A DNA stretch of 57,742 bases from an archaeon (GTDB lineage: Archaea; Nanobdellota; Nanobdellia; Woesearchaeales; ARS49), in contig JAGVQG010000057.1 of the NCBI GenBank assembly GCA_020051845.1, positions 1 through 57,742 of the forward strand, written 5' to 3'. Made by a program: the position numbers and the translations under genes. The notes under the pieces are model-generated. The model was not told where the DNA came from. It saw only the letters and a list, made by a program, of their open reading frames with translations, and did no database searches. Of the stretch, positions 8,957-17,500 are shown one piece after another; position 1 is the first letter of the stretch, and the number at the start of each line of letters is the position of its first letter.

Positions 8957-9133
8957 TTATCTGCGGCCGGACATGCCGCGTTCCATCTCGTCGACTTCAC
9001 GGAGCAGGTCCTCTGCGGAGCTGCTTGTGTCTTCTGCGATGGTGGCTTTGCCGCAGAAGGGGCACAGGTTAGGTGCGACGCTGCGTGAGAACTTGTAACG
9101 GCACGAACTGCACCGAAGCGCTATCTTTGCCAT
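8957..9133 (-). CDS. Small zinc-ribbon protein
   Basis: 58 aa starting MAKIALRCSSC. Two knuckles, C-S-S-C (residues 8-11) and C-P-F-C (about 24-27), spaced by 12 residues, form a zinc ribbon. An acidic Ser-rich linker and a short helix (AEDLLREVDEMERG) follow. The start is the ATG at 9133, because a TATA box centred near 9159 puts transcription start on it. The frame extends further upstream but would run through the promoter. A role in nucleic-acid or protein binding is likely; no specific family can be named. Confidence 0.75.
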   Translation of the reverse strand: MAKIALRCSSCRYKFSRSVAPNLCPFCGKATIAEDTSSSAEDLLREVDEMERGMSGRR

Positions 9134-9150
9134 GTTTCCTTTGTTGGGGC

Positions 9151-9165
9151 GCAAATATTTAAGCT
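9151..9165. promoter_or_regulatory. Bidirectional TATA element serving two leaderless genes
   Basis: GCAAATATTTAAGC at 9151-9164 is nearly palindromic. Its centre (about 9158) lies 25-26 nt from the minus-strand ATG at 9133 and 27-28 nt from the plus-strand ATG at 9186, which is the archaeal TATA-to-start distance in both directions. Confidence 0.6.
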
Positions 9166-9185
9166 TTTGGGGATTGCTCTTCTGC

Positions 9186-9329
9186 ATGCGAATGAAACCC
9201 ATGAATGTTGTCATTATATTGCTGTTTCTTCTCGTTCTTGTGCTTATAATCGACCTCGCAATCAACGTATTCTTCCCTACGCCTTCGCCGATGGCTTTCG
9301 CCGGCGCTCTTGGGGTGCCTGGATCATGA
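9186..9329 (+). CDS. Very small membrane protein
   Basis: 47 aa (MRMKPMNVVIILLF...). One long hydrophobic helix covers residues 8-28, followed by VFFPTPSPMAFAGALGVPGS. Its TGA overlaps the ATG of the next gene (ATGA at 9326-9329), a translational-coupling arrangement that supports it being real. The TATA element at 9151-9165 suggests a leaderless start at 9186. Function unknown; it is probably a subunit or helper of the polytopic membrane protein downstream. Confidence 0.6.
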   Translation: MRMKPMNVVIILLFLLVLVLIIDLAINVFFPTPSPMAFAGALGVPGS

Positions 9330-10147
9330 GGTTGTTCTCGGATGCCCGGAATGCGTTGTTCATCTGGCTGAAGTCGCCTTCGTGGTTCATACTCAGCGTC
9401 ATTCTGGACCTTCTCTTCATGATCGTCTATGGTTTCGTCACTGCTCCGATAAAGGGCAAGATAGTGGAGCACGTCCTTGTCATCGGCGGCCTGATATCAC
9501 AGGCAGCGCAGGAGAGCGGCGAGGTGGCTGTCCAGAAGGGGCAGAGCATCATTGCGTTGATGCTTGAAAGGCCTGAAGTTTCTCCTTACTTCCACAGCCT
9601 GTTGCTTCTTTTCGTGATACTGGCAGTCGCGAGCTTTGTCACCTATATCCTGTTCCAGGCGTGCGTCTGGTTTCTGGCGCACCGCAGAGCATCGATGGAG
9701 ATGGATTTGCCCGAGTTCATCAGCAGGTTCGCCTCTTTGAACATCTGGTGGGGCATCCTGGTGATGTTATATAGCGCGGTCACGCTCATCGACTCGATCC
9801 GCATCGCCGTGACAAATTCACAGTCCGACCTGTTCAGCCAATCGCTGATGGTGTTGGCTGTCATAGTCGGCGTCGTCGCGTCATGGACATACGCGTTGCC
9901 CATGAGACAGTCTGGCTGGCGCGGTGCAATCGATGGTTCTGTTTCCGTTTTCAAGCGTTGGAAAGTGACCCTTCCAGCGACATTGCTGGTCATCGTGGGA
10001 TTTGTTCTCCTGAACTACGCGATAATGGGCATCGCGAATTTGTCGACGACAGCGGCGTTCATCGCAGGCATTGTCCTGCTTTTCCCGATAATGGCTTGGG
10101 CGCGCCTTTTCATGGTCGAGTCTGCGAGGCACCATGTGGACGCATGA
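9326..10147 (+). CDS. Polytopic membrane protein, unknown function
   Basis: 273 aa from the ATG at 9326, which overlaps the stop of the upstream mini-gene by 4 nt. About six hydrophobic segments are visible (residues about 20-37, 95-120, 140-160, 180-200, 225-245, 250-268) with short loops (FLAHRRASMEMDLPEF; MRQSGWRGAIDGSVSVFKRW). The general form, with a long loop and the phrase AIDGSVSVFKRWKVTLPATL, recalls DUF4013-like archaeal membrane proteins, but I am not certain. The last 14 nt overlap the start of lgt, so all three genes look like one operon. Confidence 0.7.
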   Translation: MRLFSDARNALFIWLKSPSWFILSVILDLLFMIVYGFVTAPIKGKIVEHVLVIGGLISQAAQESGEVAVQKGQSIIALMLERPEVSPYFHSLLLLFVILAVASFVTYILFQACVWFLAHRRASMEMDLPEFISRFASLNIWWGILVMLYSAVTLIDSIRIAVTNSQSDLFSQSLMVLAVIVGVVASWTYALPMRQSGWRGAIDGSVSVFKRWKVTLPATLLVIVGFVLLNYAIMGIANLSTTAAFIAGIVLLFPIMAWARLFMVESARHHVDA

Positions 10148-10916
10148 CTTGAATCCTATCGCGATATCGCTTGGCTCGCTTGAGATACGCTGGTACGGCA
10201 TAATGTACGTTCTCGCTTTCATCTTCACCTGGTTCTACATGCGCCGTCGCGCGAAGCTGGGAAAGATACCATTGTCTCTGGACGATGTCGAGAGCGCGAT
10301 GACCTGGCTCGTTGTAGGAGTCGTTGTCGGCGGCCGTCTTGGCCATGTGTTGTTCTACGAGCCTTTGTATTATTTGCAGCATCCTATTGAGATATTCGCG
10401 GTCTGGCAGGGCGGATTGTCGTTCCATGGCGGATTGCTGGCGTGCGTGGTTTTCTGCTACATATTCGCGAGGAAGAGGGGCATCGACTTCCTTGAGTTGG
10501 CTGACGCATTCGCCGTTCCTTTGGCGATCGACCAGACTTTCGGCAGGATGGGCAACTTCATCAACGGCGAGCTTTTCGGCCGCGTGACGACCGTTGCCTG
10601 GGCGATGATCTTCCCCGCGGCAGGCGATCTTCTGCCGCGTCACCCGTCCATGCTTTACGAGGCAGGGTACAACTTGATAATCGGCGGGATCCTGTTCTTG
10701 TTGCGCGATGGCAAGAGGAAGCCGGGATTCCTCATCGGCTTGTGGTTCATGTTATACGCCATCGCCCGAGGTATTGTCGAGTTCGTGCGCGTGCCTGACT
10801 ACATGGTCGGACCGCTGACGGCAGGACAGATGTTGAGCATCCCGATGTTCATCGTCGGATTGTGGCTTGTTCTAAGAAAAGACACTCGAAAAAAGGTCAG
10901 CGCGGCAAAGCTTTGA
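10134..10916 (+). CDS. lgt: Prolipoprotein diacylglyceryl transferase (Lgt)
   Basis: 260 aa, the length of bacterial Lgt, with seven hydrophobic segments. The family signature GRMGNFINGELFGR (about 137-150) is intact. The conserved GGLSFHGGL motif with the catalytic-region His (H98) and the late Arg-containing segment ARGIVEFVR are present. In bacteria Lgt attaches diacylglycerol from phosphatidylglycerol to the lipobox cysteine of prolipoproteins. Archaeal lipids differ, so the donor here would have to be an archaeal-type phospholipid (inference). The gene overlaps its upstream neighbour by 14 nt, and its end overlaps the convergent gene by 20 nt. Bacterial-type lgt is uncommon in archaea and was probably acquired by transfer. 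Confidence 0.93.
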   Translation: MWTHDLNPIAISLGSLEIRWYGIMYVLAFIFTWFYMRRRAKLGKIPLSLDDVESAMTWLVVGVVVGGRLGHVLFYEPLYYLQHPIEIFAVWQGGLSFHGGLLACVVFCYIFARKRGIDFLELADAFAVPLAIDQTFGRMGNFINGELFGRVTTVAWAMIFPAAGDLLPRHPSMLYEAGYNLIIGGILFLLRDGKRKPGFLIGLWFMLYAIARGIVEFVRVPDYMVGPLTAGQMLSIPMFIVGLWLVLRKDTRKKVSAAKL

Positions 10917-11262
10917 GCAATGCTTCGTGGTTAACTATCTGGTCGGCGATCAGGTTCTTCGCTTTTTCGATGATTACGACTAGTTTTGTCACCTCTCCGC
11001 CGACGCCTTTGTTCTTCTTCTCGATTGGCAGTCCCATTCTCTTGAAATAGACGACCTCTTGCGCTGCCCTGTCGATCTTGTTTGATAGGTCGACGAAGTC
11101 GGTCGTCAGTTTTAATCCGCAGGATTTTGACAAGATGTTTATGACTTCTATTCTGCGTTCTTTTGAGAGTACGTCCTTGCCGCTTAATGACACGAGGGCT
11201 TCCTTTAATCTGACTAGTTCTTCACCGACGTCCTTTCTGGTGAATACCTTCGTGTCAGACAT
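10897..11262 (-). CDS. Small helical protein, unknown function
   Basis: 121 aa from the ATG at 11262 (MSDTKVFTRK). A TATA-like TTTAATTAA (11285-11293) is centred about 26 nt upstream, which favours this ATG. An in-frame ATG at 11313, overlapping the flavin reductase stop by 4 nt, is the alternative and would add 17 residues. The sequence is mainly charged helices, with no signal peptide or membrane segment. Its 3' end overlaps the end of lgt by 20 nt. I do not recognise the family. Confidence 0.6.
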   Translation of the reverse strand: MSDTKVFTRKDVGEELVRLKEALVSLSGKDVLSKERRIEVINILSKSCGLKLTTDFVDLSNKIDRAAQEVVYFKRMGLPIEKKNKGVGGEVTKLVVIIEKAKNLIADQIVNHEALLKALPR

Positions 11263-11309
11263 ATTGCCTGCATGAGAATCCGCATTAATTAAAGTTGCGG
11301 TGATGGAAC

Positions 11310-11843
11310 TCATTGCGTCGTCGTGAACTTGTCACCTTCGACGTGGAAGAGTCTTTTTGCTTCCTTGTGGGGAAGGTCTGCGTGCAGTATCCTGCCGATG
11401 AAGATGATGTGGTCGTCTGTCTCGACGTCTCTGTTGAGTTCGCATTCTGCCCAGCCGACCGCTTCCATCACTCTTGGGCATGGCACCATGACTCCTTCTG
11501 CTTTTGTGAGTCCACTTGCCTTGAATGGGTCGTCGAATGCCATCTCGTGACTGGAGAGTTTGACGACAGCGTCCTCGAGTTCTTTTCCTAAGAAATTGAC
11601 TATGAACCTTCCTTCGTCGCGTATGACTGCGATCGCCTGCTCCTGGGATTTTGGTATTATCACGAGATACATCGCGGGTTCCTGGCAGCAGGGTGAGTGC
11701 CATGTCGTGGGCACCACATAATCCCTTTCCGCCATCCTGCCGACGATTATGGTCCTACCGCGGCAGCTGACGAGCACCATCTGCCGTGGATTGTAGAGAA
11801 GCACCATGTTAGAATTCTTCAGGTATGAACCGGTCTGCTTCAT
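11310..11843 (-). CDS. Flavin reductase-like (FMN-binding split-barrel) protein
   Basis: 177 aa. The pattern YNPRQMVLVSCRG, then VVPTTWHSPCCQEPAMYLVII, then FIVNFLGKEL and the later CPRVMEAVGWAECEL matches the flavin reductase-like domain: a split barrel that binds FMN and in some members reduces it with NAD(P)H. The length (about 180 aa) is typical. It is cytoplasmic. The electron-transfer partner is not evident here. An alternative start at MVLLYNPRQ would be 12 residues shorter. The AT-rich element near 11896-11905 could be its promoter. Confidence 0.8.
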   Translation of the reverse strand: MKQTGSYLKNSNMVLLYNPRQMVLVSCRGRTIIVGRMAERDYVVPTTWHSPCCQEPAMYLVIIPKSQEQAIAVIRDEGRFIVNFLGKELEDAVVKLSSHEMAFDDPFKASGLTKAEGVMVPCPRVMEAVGWAECELNRDVETDDHIIFIGRILHADLPHKEAKRLFHVEGDKFTTTQ

Positions 11844-12020
11844 ATTGTTGTATGGTGGATGTGTGGTTATCGGGCATGATGGTCATCACGTGTACATTAT
11901 ATTAAAATGTGACGTTCAGCCCCGTCGGGCATTATCTCTTGTTGATTGACGTCACCGATGTCTGTGCAGTATTGTGCGAGCCCGTTGCTCTGGCGGACAT
12001 GGTCGGTATTTGTGTAGAAA

Positions 12021-12031
12021 GGTTTAAATAG
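12021..12031 (+). promoter_or_regulatory. BRE/TATA of the MNT-HEPN operon
   Basis: AAAGGTTTAAATAG has a purine BRE followed by TTTAAATA (12023-12030). The ATG at 12063 lies about 36 nt downstream of the TATA centre, leaving a leader of about 10 nt. The rest of 11844-12020 holds only the divergent promoter of the flavin reductase gene as far as I can see. Confidence 0.55.
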
Positions 12032-12062
12032 ATATACCGATATATCAAAGAAATTGAACCGA

Positions 12063-12605
12063 ATGATAAAATTAGATGAACTTTTGGGACAACGGAAGGC
12101 ATGGAGGCTGCTGCTTGTGTTTCTGCGGCATCCTTCTAATGAGTTTTTGCAGCGAGAGCTGAGGAAAAAGACGGGTCTATCGAAGGCGACGCTCATCAAA
12201 TGGTTGGGTGTGCTTCACAAACATGATCTGCTTGGGTTGAAGAAGAAAGGAAATGTCCATCTGTATACGCTGCAGAAAGAGGATCCTGTCATAAGGCACC
12301 TCAAAGTCATGGACACGCTTATTCGTATACGTACGCTCAGGACGGTATGTGTGCATCACGGTTGCGAGGCATTCTTGTATGGGAGCGCCGCTCGTGGTGA
12401 GGATAGCGAGGATAGTGATATCGATATCTTGCTCATTGGTAAGATCTCCCGTCTGCAGATCATCGATGAGGTGGATGCGATTGCGCAGAAGATAGGTAAA
12501 CGGATTTCGCTGCAATTGTTTACCTCTATGGAGTGGGCGGCGATGGCTAAGAAAGACCCGGCGTTCTTCGAAAGGGTTGAACATGACAAGGTGAATGTGG
12601 CATGA
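12063..12605 (+). CDS. wHTH-MNT nucleotidyltransferase (antitoxin of HEPN pair)
   Basis: 180 aa. The N-terminal 75 residues form a winged helix (FLQRELRKKTGLSKATLIKW). They are followed by a minimal nucleotidyltransferase core, LYGSAARGEDSEDSDIDILL, with the G-S (107-108) and D-x-D (119/121) metal ligands. In MNT-HEPN systems the MNT partner adenylylates and silences the HEPN ribonuclease. Here the added DNA-binding domain suggests it also represses its own operon (inference). Its TGA overlaps the HEPN ATG (ATGA). The ATG at 12063 is preferred over the TTG at 12054. Confidence 0.88.
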   Translation: MIKLDELLGQRKAWRLLLVFLRHPSNEFLQRELRKKTGLSKATLIKWLGVLHKHDLLGLKKKGNVHLYTLQKEDPVIRHLKVMDTLIRIRTLRTVCVHHGCEAFLYGSAARGEDSEDSDIDILLIGKISRLQIIDEVDAIAQKIGKRISLQLFTSMEWAAMAKKDPAFFERVEHDKVNVA

Positions 12606-13030
12606 ATGTGAATGAGTGTGTGCAGAAGGGCTGGCTGGTGCGCATCGCGCCTGACCAAGAGCTTGTTCACAAGGAGTTGGTCGAGTCCGCGTATGACTTG
12701 GAGAAGGCAGGGAGCGCGCTGGACGATGAAGATTACAAGTGGGGCATCGTCAAGAGCTATTATGCGATGTTTCATGCCGCACGCGCGATTCTCTTCTCTC
12801 TTGGTTACCAGGAAAAGAGGCATGCTGCGGTGACGATAGTGCTTGAAGAGCTGCACAAACAGGGAAAGATCGAGTCGAAATTCGTGACGCAGTTCAAGGC
12901 GGCGATCTCGGCGAGGGAAGACGCGGATTATCATTACACGTACTCTGATGTTCTGGCACGACAGAGTCTTGATATGGCTGAGGAATTCACGCATAGGATG
13001 CAGAAACTTCTTAATCGCGCAGATAAGTGA
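12602..13030 (+). CDS. HEPN-domain protein (putative toxin RNase)
   Basis: 142 aa. Helical, with the typical first-half signature SYYAMFHAARAILFSLGY (52-69) and the R-x(4-6)-H active-site motif as R105-EDADY-H111, followed by tyrosines (HYTY). HEPN toxins are metal-independent ribonucleases. In studied systems the partner MNT modifies a Tyr next to this motif, and Y112/Y114 are candidates. It is translationally coupled to the MNT gene by a 4-nt overlap. A compact RtcB-like gene, a family that repairs 2',3'-cyclic-phosphate RNA ends, lies 600 nt downstream. Confidence 0.88.
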   Translation: MNVNECVQKGWLVRIAPDQELVHKELVESAYDLEKAGSALDDEDYKWGIVKSYYAMFHAARAILFSLGYQEKRHAAVTIVLEELHKQGKIESKFVTQFKAAISAREDADYHYTYSDVLARQSLDMAEEFTHRMQKLLNRADK

Positions 13031-13042
13031 GGTATTGACCGA

Positions 13043-13522
13043 TCATCGCGCATTGCAGATGAATATCTTGTCGTTGCGCTGGTCTATCGTCTCGACGACC
13101 TTGAATATCTTATTGATCATCTTCTCGATGTCTTTTGCTTTGGTGCTCCTTTTCTGCAGGGCTATCGCGACGTCGCGTACAGTCACTCGTTCAATCTCAG
13201 CCAACCCTTTCTCAGGGTCGTCGAAATTGTGGATTGCGCTGACGCAGACGCATACGTCGAATGACTTGTCTTTGAATGGGAGCTCCTCAGCTTTTCCGAT
13301 GAGTGTCTTGAACGGGCATTGTTTCGCGAGTTCCTTGCTTGGCTCTAGTCCTGTCTTCTTGCCTTTGAGATATTGGCTTCCAAGCCCGCTTCCGCAGCCG
13401 ACATCCAGGATGGTGTCGGTCTCGCTTGTCTGAAGATGCTGGCTGATTATGAGTGCTTTCTCGGCCTGTTCGCTGCCATGCAATTCGTTGTAGGACGCCG
13501 CGATGTCGTCGTAGGAGGGCAT
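13043..13522 (-). CDS. Class I SAM-dependent methyltransferase
   Basis: 159 aa. Motif I is TILDVGCGSGLGSQYL (about 37-52), the acidic strand II is GLEPSKEL, and motif IV-like SFDVCVCVSAIHNFDDPEKGL is followed by a short C-terminal domain. It is of the Methyltransf_11 type and small for the family. The substrate is unknown. A TATA-like CTTAAAAACC on the minus strand (13541-13552) is about 25 nt from the ATG, consistent with a leaderless mRNA. It is convergent with the HEPN gene, 12 nt apart. Confidence 0.85.
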   Translation of the reverse strand: MPSYDDIAASYNELHGSEQAEKALIISQHLQTSETDTILDVGCGSGLGSQYLKGKKTGLEPSKELAKQCPFKTLIGKAEELPFKDKSFDVCVCVSAIHNFDDPEKGLAEIERVTVRDVAIALQKRSTKAKDIEKMINKIFKVVETIDQRNDKIFICNAR

Positions 13523-13578
13523 TGGGTGTGTATTCTGCAGGGGTTTTTAAGCTGATTTATGGTTTGTTGTCCTTTAAT

Positions 13579-13609
13579 AGTAGTTAAAAAATGGTAAGAT
13601 TTATAAAGG
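13579..13609 (+). promoter_or_regulatory. Shared-box promoter 1 (RtcB-like gene)
   Basis: The upstream box AGTAGTTAAAAAATGG at 13579 is followed, 21 nt from its first base, by TTTATAAAGG at 13600. The same arrangement occurs at 18576, 42346 and 43582. The TATA centre is 26 nt before the ATG at 13630, so the mRNA would be leaderless. An in-frame ATG at 13591 would lie on the promoter itself and is rejected. Confidence 0.6.
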
Positions 13610-13629
13610 GGTGTTACTTAGCGCCTATC

Positions 13630-14517
13630 ATGGTCCATATCACAAAATTCACTGATGATTATATCCGGGTTCCTATGTTCCGCGGCCTTGAGGAAGTTGT
13701 AATATTCCCTGGTTCTGAGAATAGGAAATCAATCCCTAACAGCACGGTTTGGGTCTTCAATAAAGAAGGGCATTCGTATAAATCAGAGATATTGCATAAT
13801 GATGTTGGTTGCGGCGTAGCCGGTTTTATCATTTCACAGGTGGATGTTCGTGGATCGGCGGATAAGATATATGATCTGCTCGCGGGAAAGAATATCCTCG
13901 GAAGGGGCAATCATTTTGTGGACGTGTGCGGACCTTTTGATTATTCTGTTCAGGGAATCAATGAACCTCCACATAATCTTCTTTTAATACATTGTGATGG
14001 TAAGACTGTCGATTCTGCCGTTCCGCGTTCGATCGAGGATGCATTGAAAGTGCAGTTGCGCGCGGAACGGTTTAGGCTGGACTTGGGTGAGAGGATCATC
14101 AGTTCTATTGGTGCCAAGGGGAAACTGCTTGGTAACTGGACCCACAATAGTGTGGAGGTTGGTGATTCTGTGATTTATCGTAGGGGCGTTATTAAGGTTC
14201 AAAGTCGCAAGGTTCATCCTTTTCTACGGAGCGTAGGAAGACCGATCGAGTTCTACTCATTCGATGCTGTTTTGCCTGTTTATGACTCGATGCCTCATGG
14301 AGTGGGACGTAAAGGTCCGCTTGGTGAGACTAAGGTGTCATTGCAGGATGCTGCTGCTTTTAGGGCGCGGGTATATGTTCCTGCGGGCATAGCTGACACT
14401 TCATTGAGAAGCGAGCATCCTGATTGTTATAGGACAGGTAGTGATGTTAACAGAATATGTAAGGATATTTTGTGGTTGGGTAAAACTGACGTTCTTGCGT
14501 ATGTTGGAAAGGTTTGA
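13630..14517 (+). CDS. Compact RtcB-like RNA ligase homologue
   Basis: 295 aa from the ATG at 13630, against about 480 for canonical RtcB. RtcB-type motifs appear in order: HNDVGCG (metal-binding C61), GRGNHFVDV (H95), LLLIHCDGK (H121, in place of the HSGSRG motif), THNSVE (H172), YRRGVIKV, and MPHGVGRKG (H223, the position of the guanylylated His in CHGAGR of RtcB). RtcB joins 2',3'-cyclic-phosphate or 3'-phosphate RNA ends to 5'-OH ends using GTP and Mn. The missing segments mean that the activity, possibly RNA repair rather than tRNA splicing, is inference. Base composition is more AT-rich than in its neighbours. Confidence 0.8.
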   Translation: MVHITKFTDDYIRVPMFRGLEEVVIFPGSENRKSIPNSTVWVFNKEGHSYKSEILHNDVGCGVAGFIISQVDVRGSADKIYDLLAGKNILGRGNHFVDVCGPFDYSVQGINEPPHNLLLIHCDGKTVDSAVPRSIEDALKVQLRAERFRLDLGERIISSIGAKGKLLGNWTHNSVEVGDSVIYRRGVIKVQSRKVHPFLRSVGRPIEFYSFDAVLPVYDSMPHGVGRKGPLGETKVSLQDAAAFRARVYVPAGIADTSLRSEHPDCYRTGSDVNRICKDILWLGKTDVLAYVGKV

Positions 14518-14543
14518 GTCCTCCAATCGGTTCTTTTAGGTAT

Positions 14544-17500
14544 TCAATTGTTCACAACTAGATGTATGCTCTTAGATGGCAATCCAGGTAGTTTTATTTC
14601 GACATTCACGTGTGGCTCTTTGAGCGGTGTTCCAAGATCTATCTCGGGCGTTTGGTGGATCCTCCAGAATCTCCTGAAAGTCACATATACATTAGGATCG
14701 ACATAATTGATCTCGTCCGAATATGATATCAGTTGGGCGAGATCGGTCTTGCTTATTCTTGTCACGAGCAAGTCTGTTCCTTCGAGTTTCTCCGCGTTTT
14801 GATATGCTTCTTTGATTATGGGGCTGATTTCACTGGATATTATGTTTCTTTTCAAGGATGTCTGTGATTTTGCTTTCAGGAAATAGTCGGCCGCCTCTTT
14901 CGCTATCGTCCGGAGTGTGCCATCGAGCAGCAGTATCCTGTCCTTGTCTGTTGTCATTGTTTCGTATTTTTCGAGAGTCGAATCTATGATGGCCATGTTT
15001 TTCTCTGATAGGATTGTGTCCCTGAATTTTTCCAGGGAATTCATCTCGGATATCGATGCAACTCGGTTGGTGCCGGGTTCACCAAGTATCCTGTTATCCG
15101 CTTTGTTAACGAATGTATCCAAGCTAGGTAATAAGTGGTCATCTATTATCTCGGTCTTTTCAATTGCTAGGGAGTAACTTGCTATATTTGGGTCATATTG
15201 TCTCAATTCCTCGCGTGTATTGATCAATGCCTTCAATTGTTCGTTCATTTTTCTTAGTGTTTTGCTCATTTTTAACGCGCGGTTGTCGGTGTCTGTGATT
15301 AGTGATTCCCATTCAGGGTCGTTCGAAGGTCTTTTTTGATCTTGCGTTCTTATTATATCGCCAATCATTCCGTTTCGGATCTCGTGAGGGACAAAATCTA
15401 TTTCAGGAGTCCATCCATCTTTTATGGACGCCATAAGTTCAGGAGTGAACATCACGCCTTCCACGTTCCTGAATAGATCACCTTTGCCATTTCTTTCGAG
15501 TGCCAGGAGCAGATTGTTGAAATCTCCATTCTTCACATCAATGCTCAGGATATCTCTTGATGTGGGGTCTAGTGCCAAGCGCACTGTTTTTGACAGTTCG
15601 CTCAGGCGCTCGCTTTGCTCTTGCATCAGTGGTATTCCCGCGTTTTGTCGTGAGAGCAGGGACACGAATTCTTCCTCGATTGATCTCAATGACTCGCGTG
15701 CTTTTGCGGATGTGATCAGTCCATGGTACATTTCGTGCAGGTATAGATAGTTCGTAGCTTGTTCGTCTTTTATGCCAGGTATCTCTTTTTTCAGCTCGGT
15801 TTTGGCCGTTTTGAAATCATATAAGCTGTATGGTTTTCCGTCCGAAAGTGTGAATTCAGCCCCCACCACTTTCTTACCTACGCGCATGAATCTCGGCGTC
15901 TCCTTGGATTCTATCTCCTCTACGAGCTGCTGCTCGACGGCTTTTCCTTCCACGAGCCTGTTCCAGGTGCGCACCGCGGCCTCGCTGATCTGTGCAGGAC
16001 TCAACCAATTGAACTTATCGCCTTTGGCGCTGACCATGTCTCGCGCCGTCCTTGCGGTCTCTGCTATTGTTCCTATGATGTTTATTGCTGGGTTCGTGAG
16101 TATCGACAGAACAGCCGCTGCTCTTCCCGTCCTTGCCGCGACTCCTGCCGGAGTTGTTTCAGGCACGAGCGAAGGGCCTGTCGTTCCTGCGGGTGCCGGT
16201 GATTCTACGCTTTCGAAGAATTCAGCGTATCTTTCCCTTCTTGCAAGGGATCTTTGAAGGTCTGCCGCGAGGAATCGGGGGTTGGCGCTGGACCATTTGT
16301 CAGCCTCGACCTGCATATCCTCTATCACGAGTTGTGTCTTGCGATATTGGGATTCCTGCAGGTTTCCGTACCTTAATTTGGCAGTCAGGTCTATTAGGGC
16401 ACTGTCTTCGCCTCGCATGTAGTCGTCCATCATGCGTCTTAGCTCGTTGTCCGTGATCTCGTTCTTTGATCGCGCTATTAGCGCGTTCTGGAGCAATCGT
16501 TCGCGTGCGCGCATCGCGGTCATCTCTTGGGTTGATGAGAATCGTGTCAGGAAATCGTCAGTAGGCGCGCCCTCTATCTTTGAGAGCATTTCATCGATCC
16601 TTTTGCTTGTGGTTTCGGTGTTGTCTCTTATCGTCAGCGCTAGCTCTCGTCCGCGCACTTGCTTGTATAAACTTGAGTCGTGGTTGGCCATCTGGACGTT
16701 CATATCTGCGCCGAGTTTGGCTTCAGGGTATACTGCCCAATAATCGAGCTGCTGCTTGATCATCTCTTTTGTCGGTCTAGTGTATCCTTGGTGTATGAGT
16801 GTTGCTGTGGCAAGCTCTGAGTCTTTTGCCCGTATTTGAGAATCAGTCAGTCCTCCAAGCCGGTTCTGTTCATTCGCTTTGTTTACGGTCTTGATTATAA
16901 GGTCGGGCACCAAGGATAGTTCGCCAGCTTGAAGTGGTACGTCGAATGCGTTGGCCTGTTCATGCAATTCGACGATCTTCAGCATTGTGTTCTCATTTAG
17001 TGTGGCTCTGACTGATGTGGCCATCAGTTCTGGCGCGCTCATCCCTGCGTCCTTGAATATCTGCTCGAGTTTCCCTGGTTCGAGCAATCCTGTGGCTTTC
17101 GCTTTCTCTACGAGCGCGAGTCCTGTGCGGGCCATCTCTGCCACGTCGAACTTTCCATCCGCTTTCATGAAGGCGTTCGGTGGAGTGTATGCTGGGATGT
17201 ATGACGCGTCCCCTATTCCGTCGACAGAAAGTCCTTTCTCGGTCTGGAACGCGGCTCCGCGATCAACTGGCTCTATGTTGATCACGGGTTTTCCATCGCG
17301 TGTTATGGGCTCTCCTTTTGAGTTGCGCGCTTCTGTGTATGCGAAATTGGTGCCCATGTCTACGTGGTGTGTTGCGAGCATCCTGGTCCAGGCAAGCATC
17401 ATATCGATGTCAGGGCTGGTGAGTCTTGCCAATCCGCTTTGTATTGCGCTGTGTGCCAGGTTTTGGTCTATGGCGTTCTCGAGCAGAGGCACAAGGAGTA

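Noticed and set aside
13591-13629. N-terminal extension of the RtcB-like protein starting at 13591
   Set aside because: These codons lie on the TATA box TTTATAAAGG itself, so they cannot be in the transcript.
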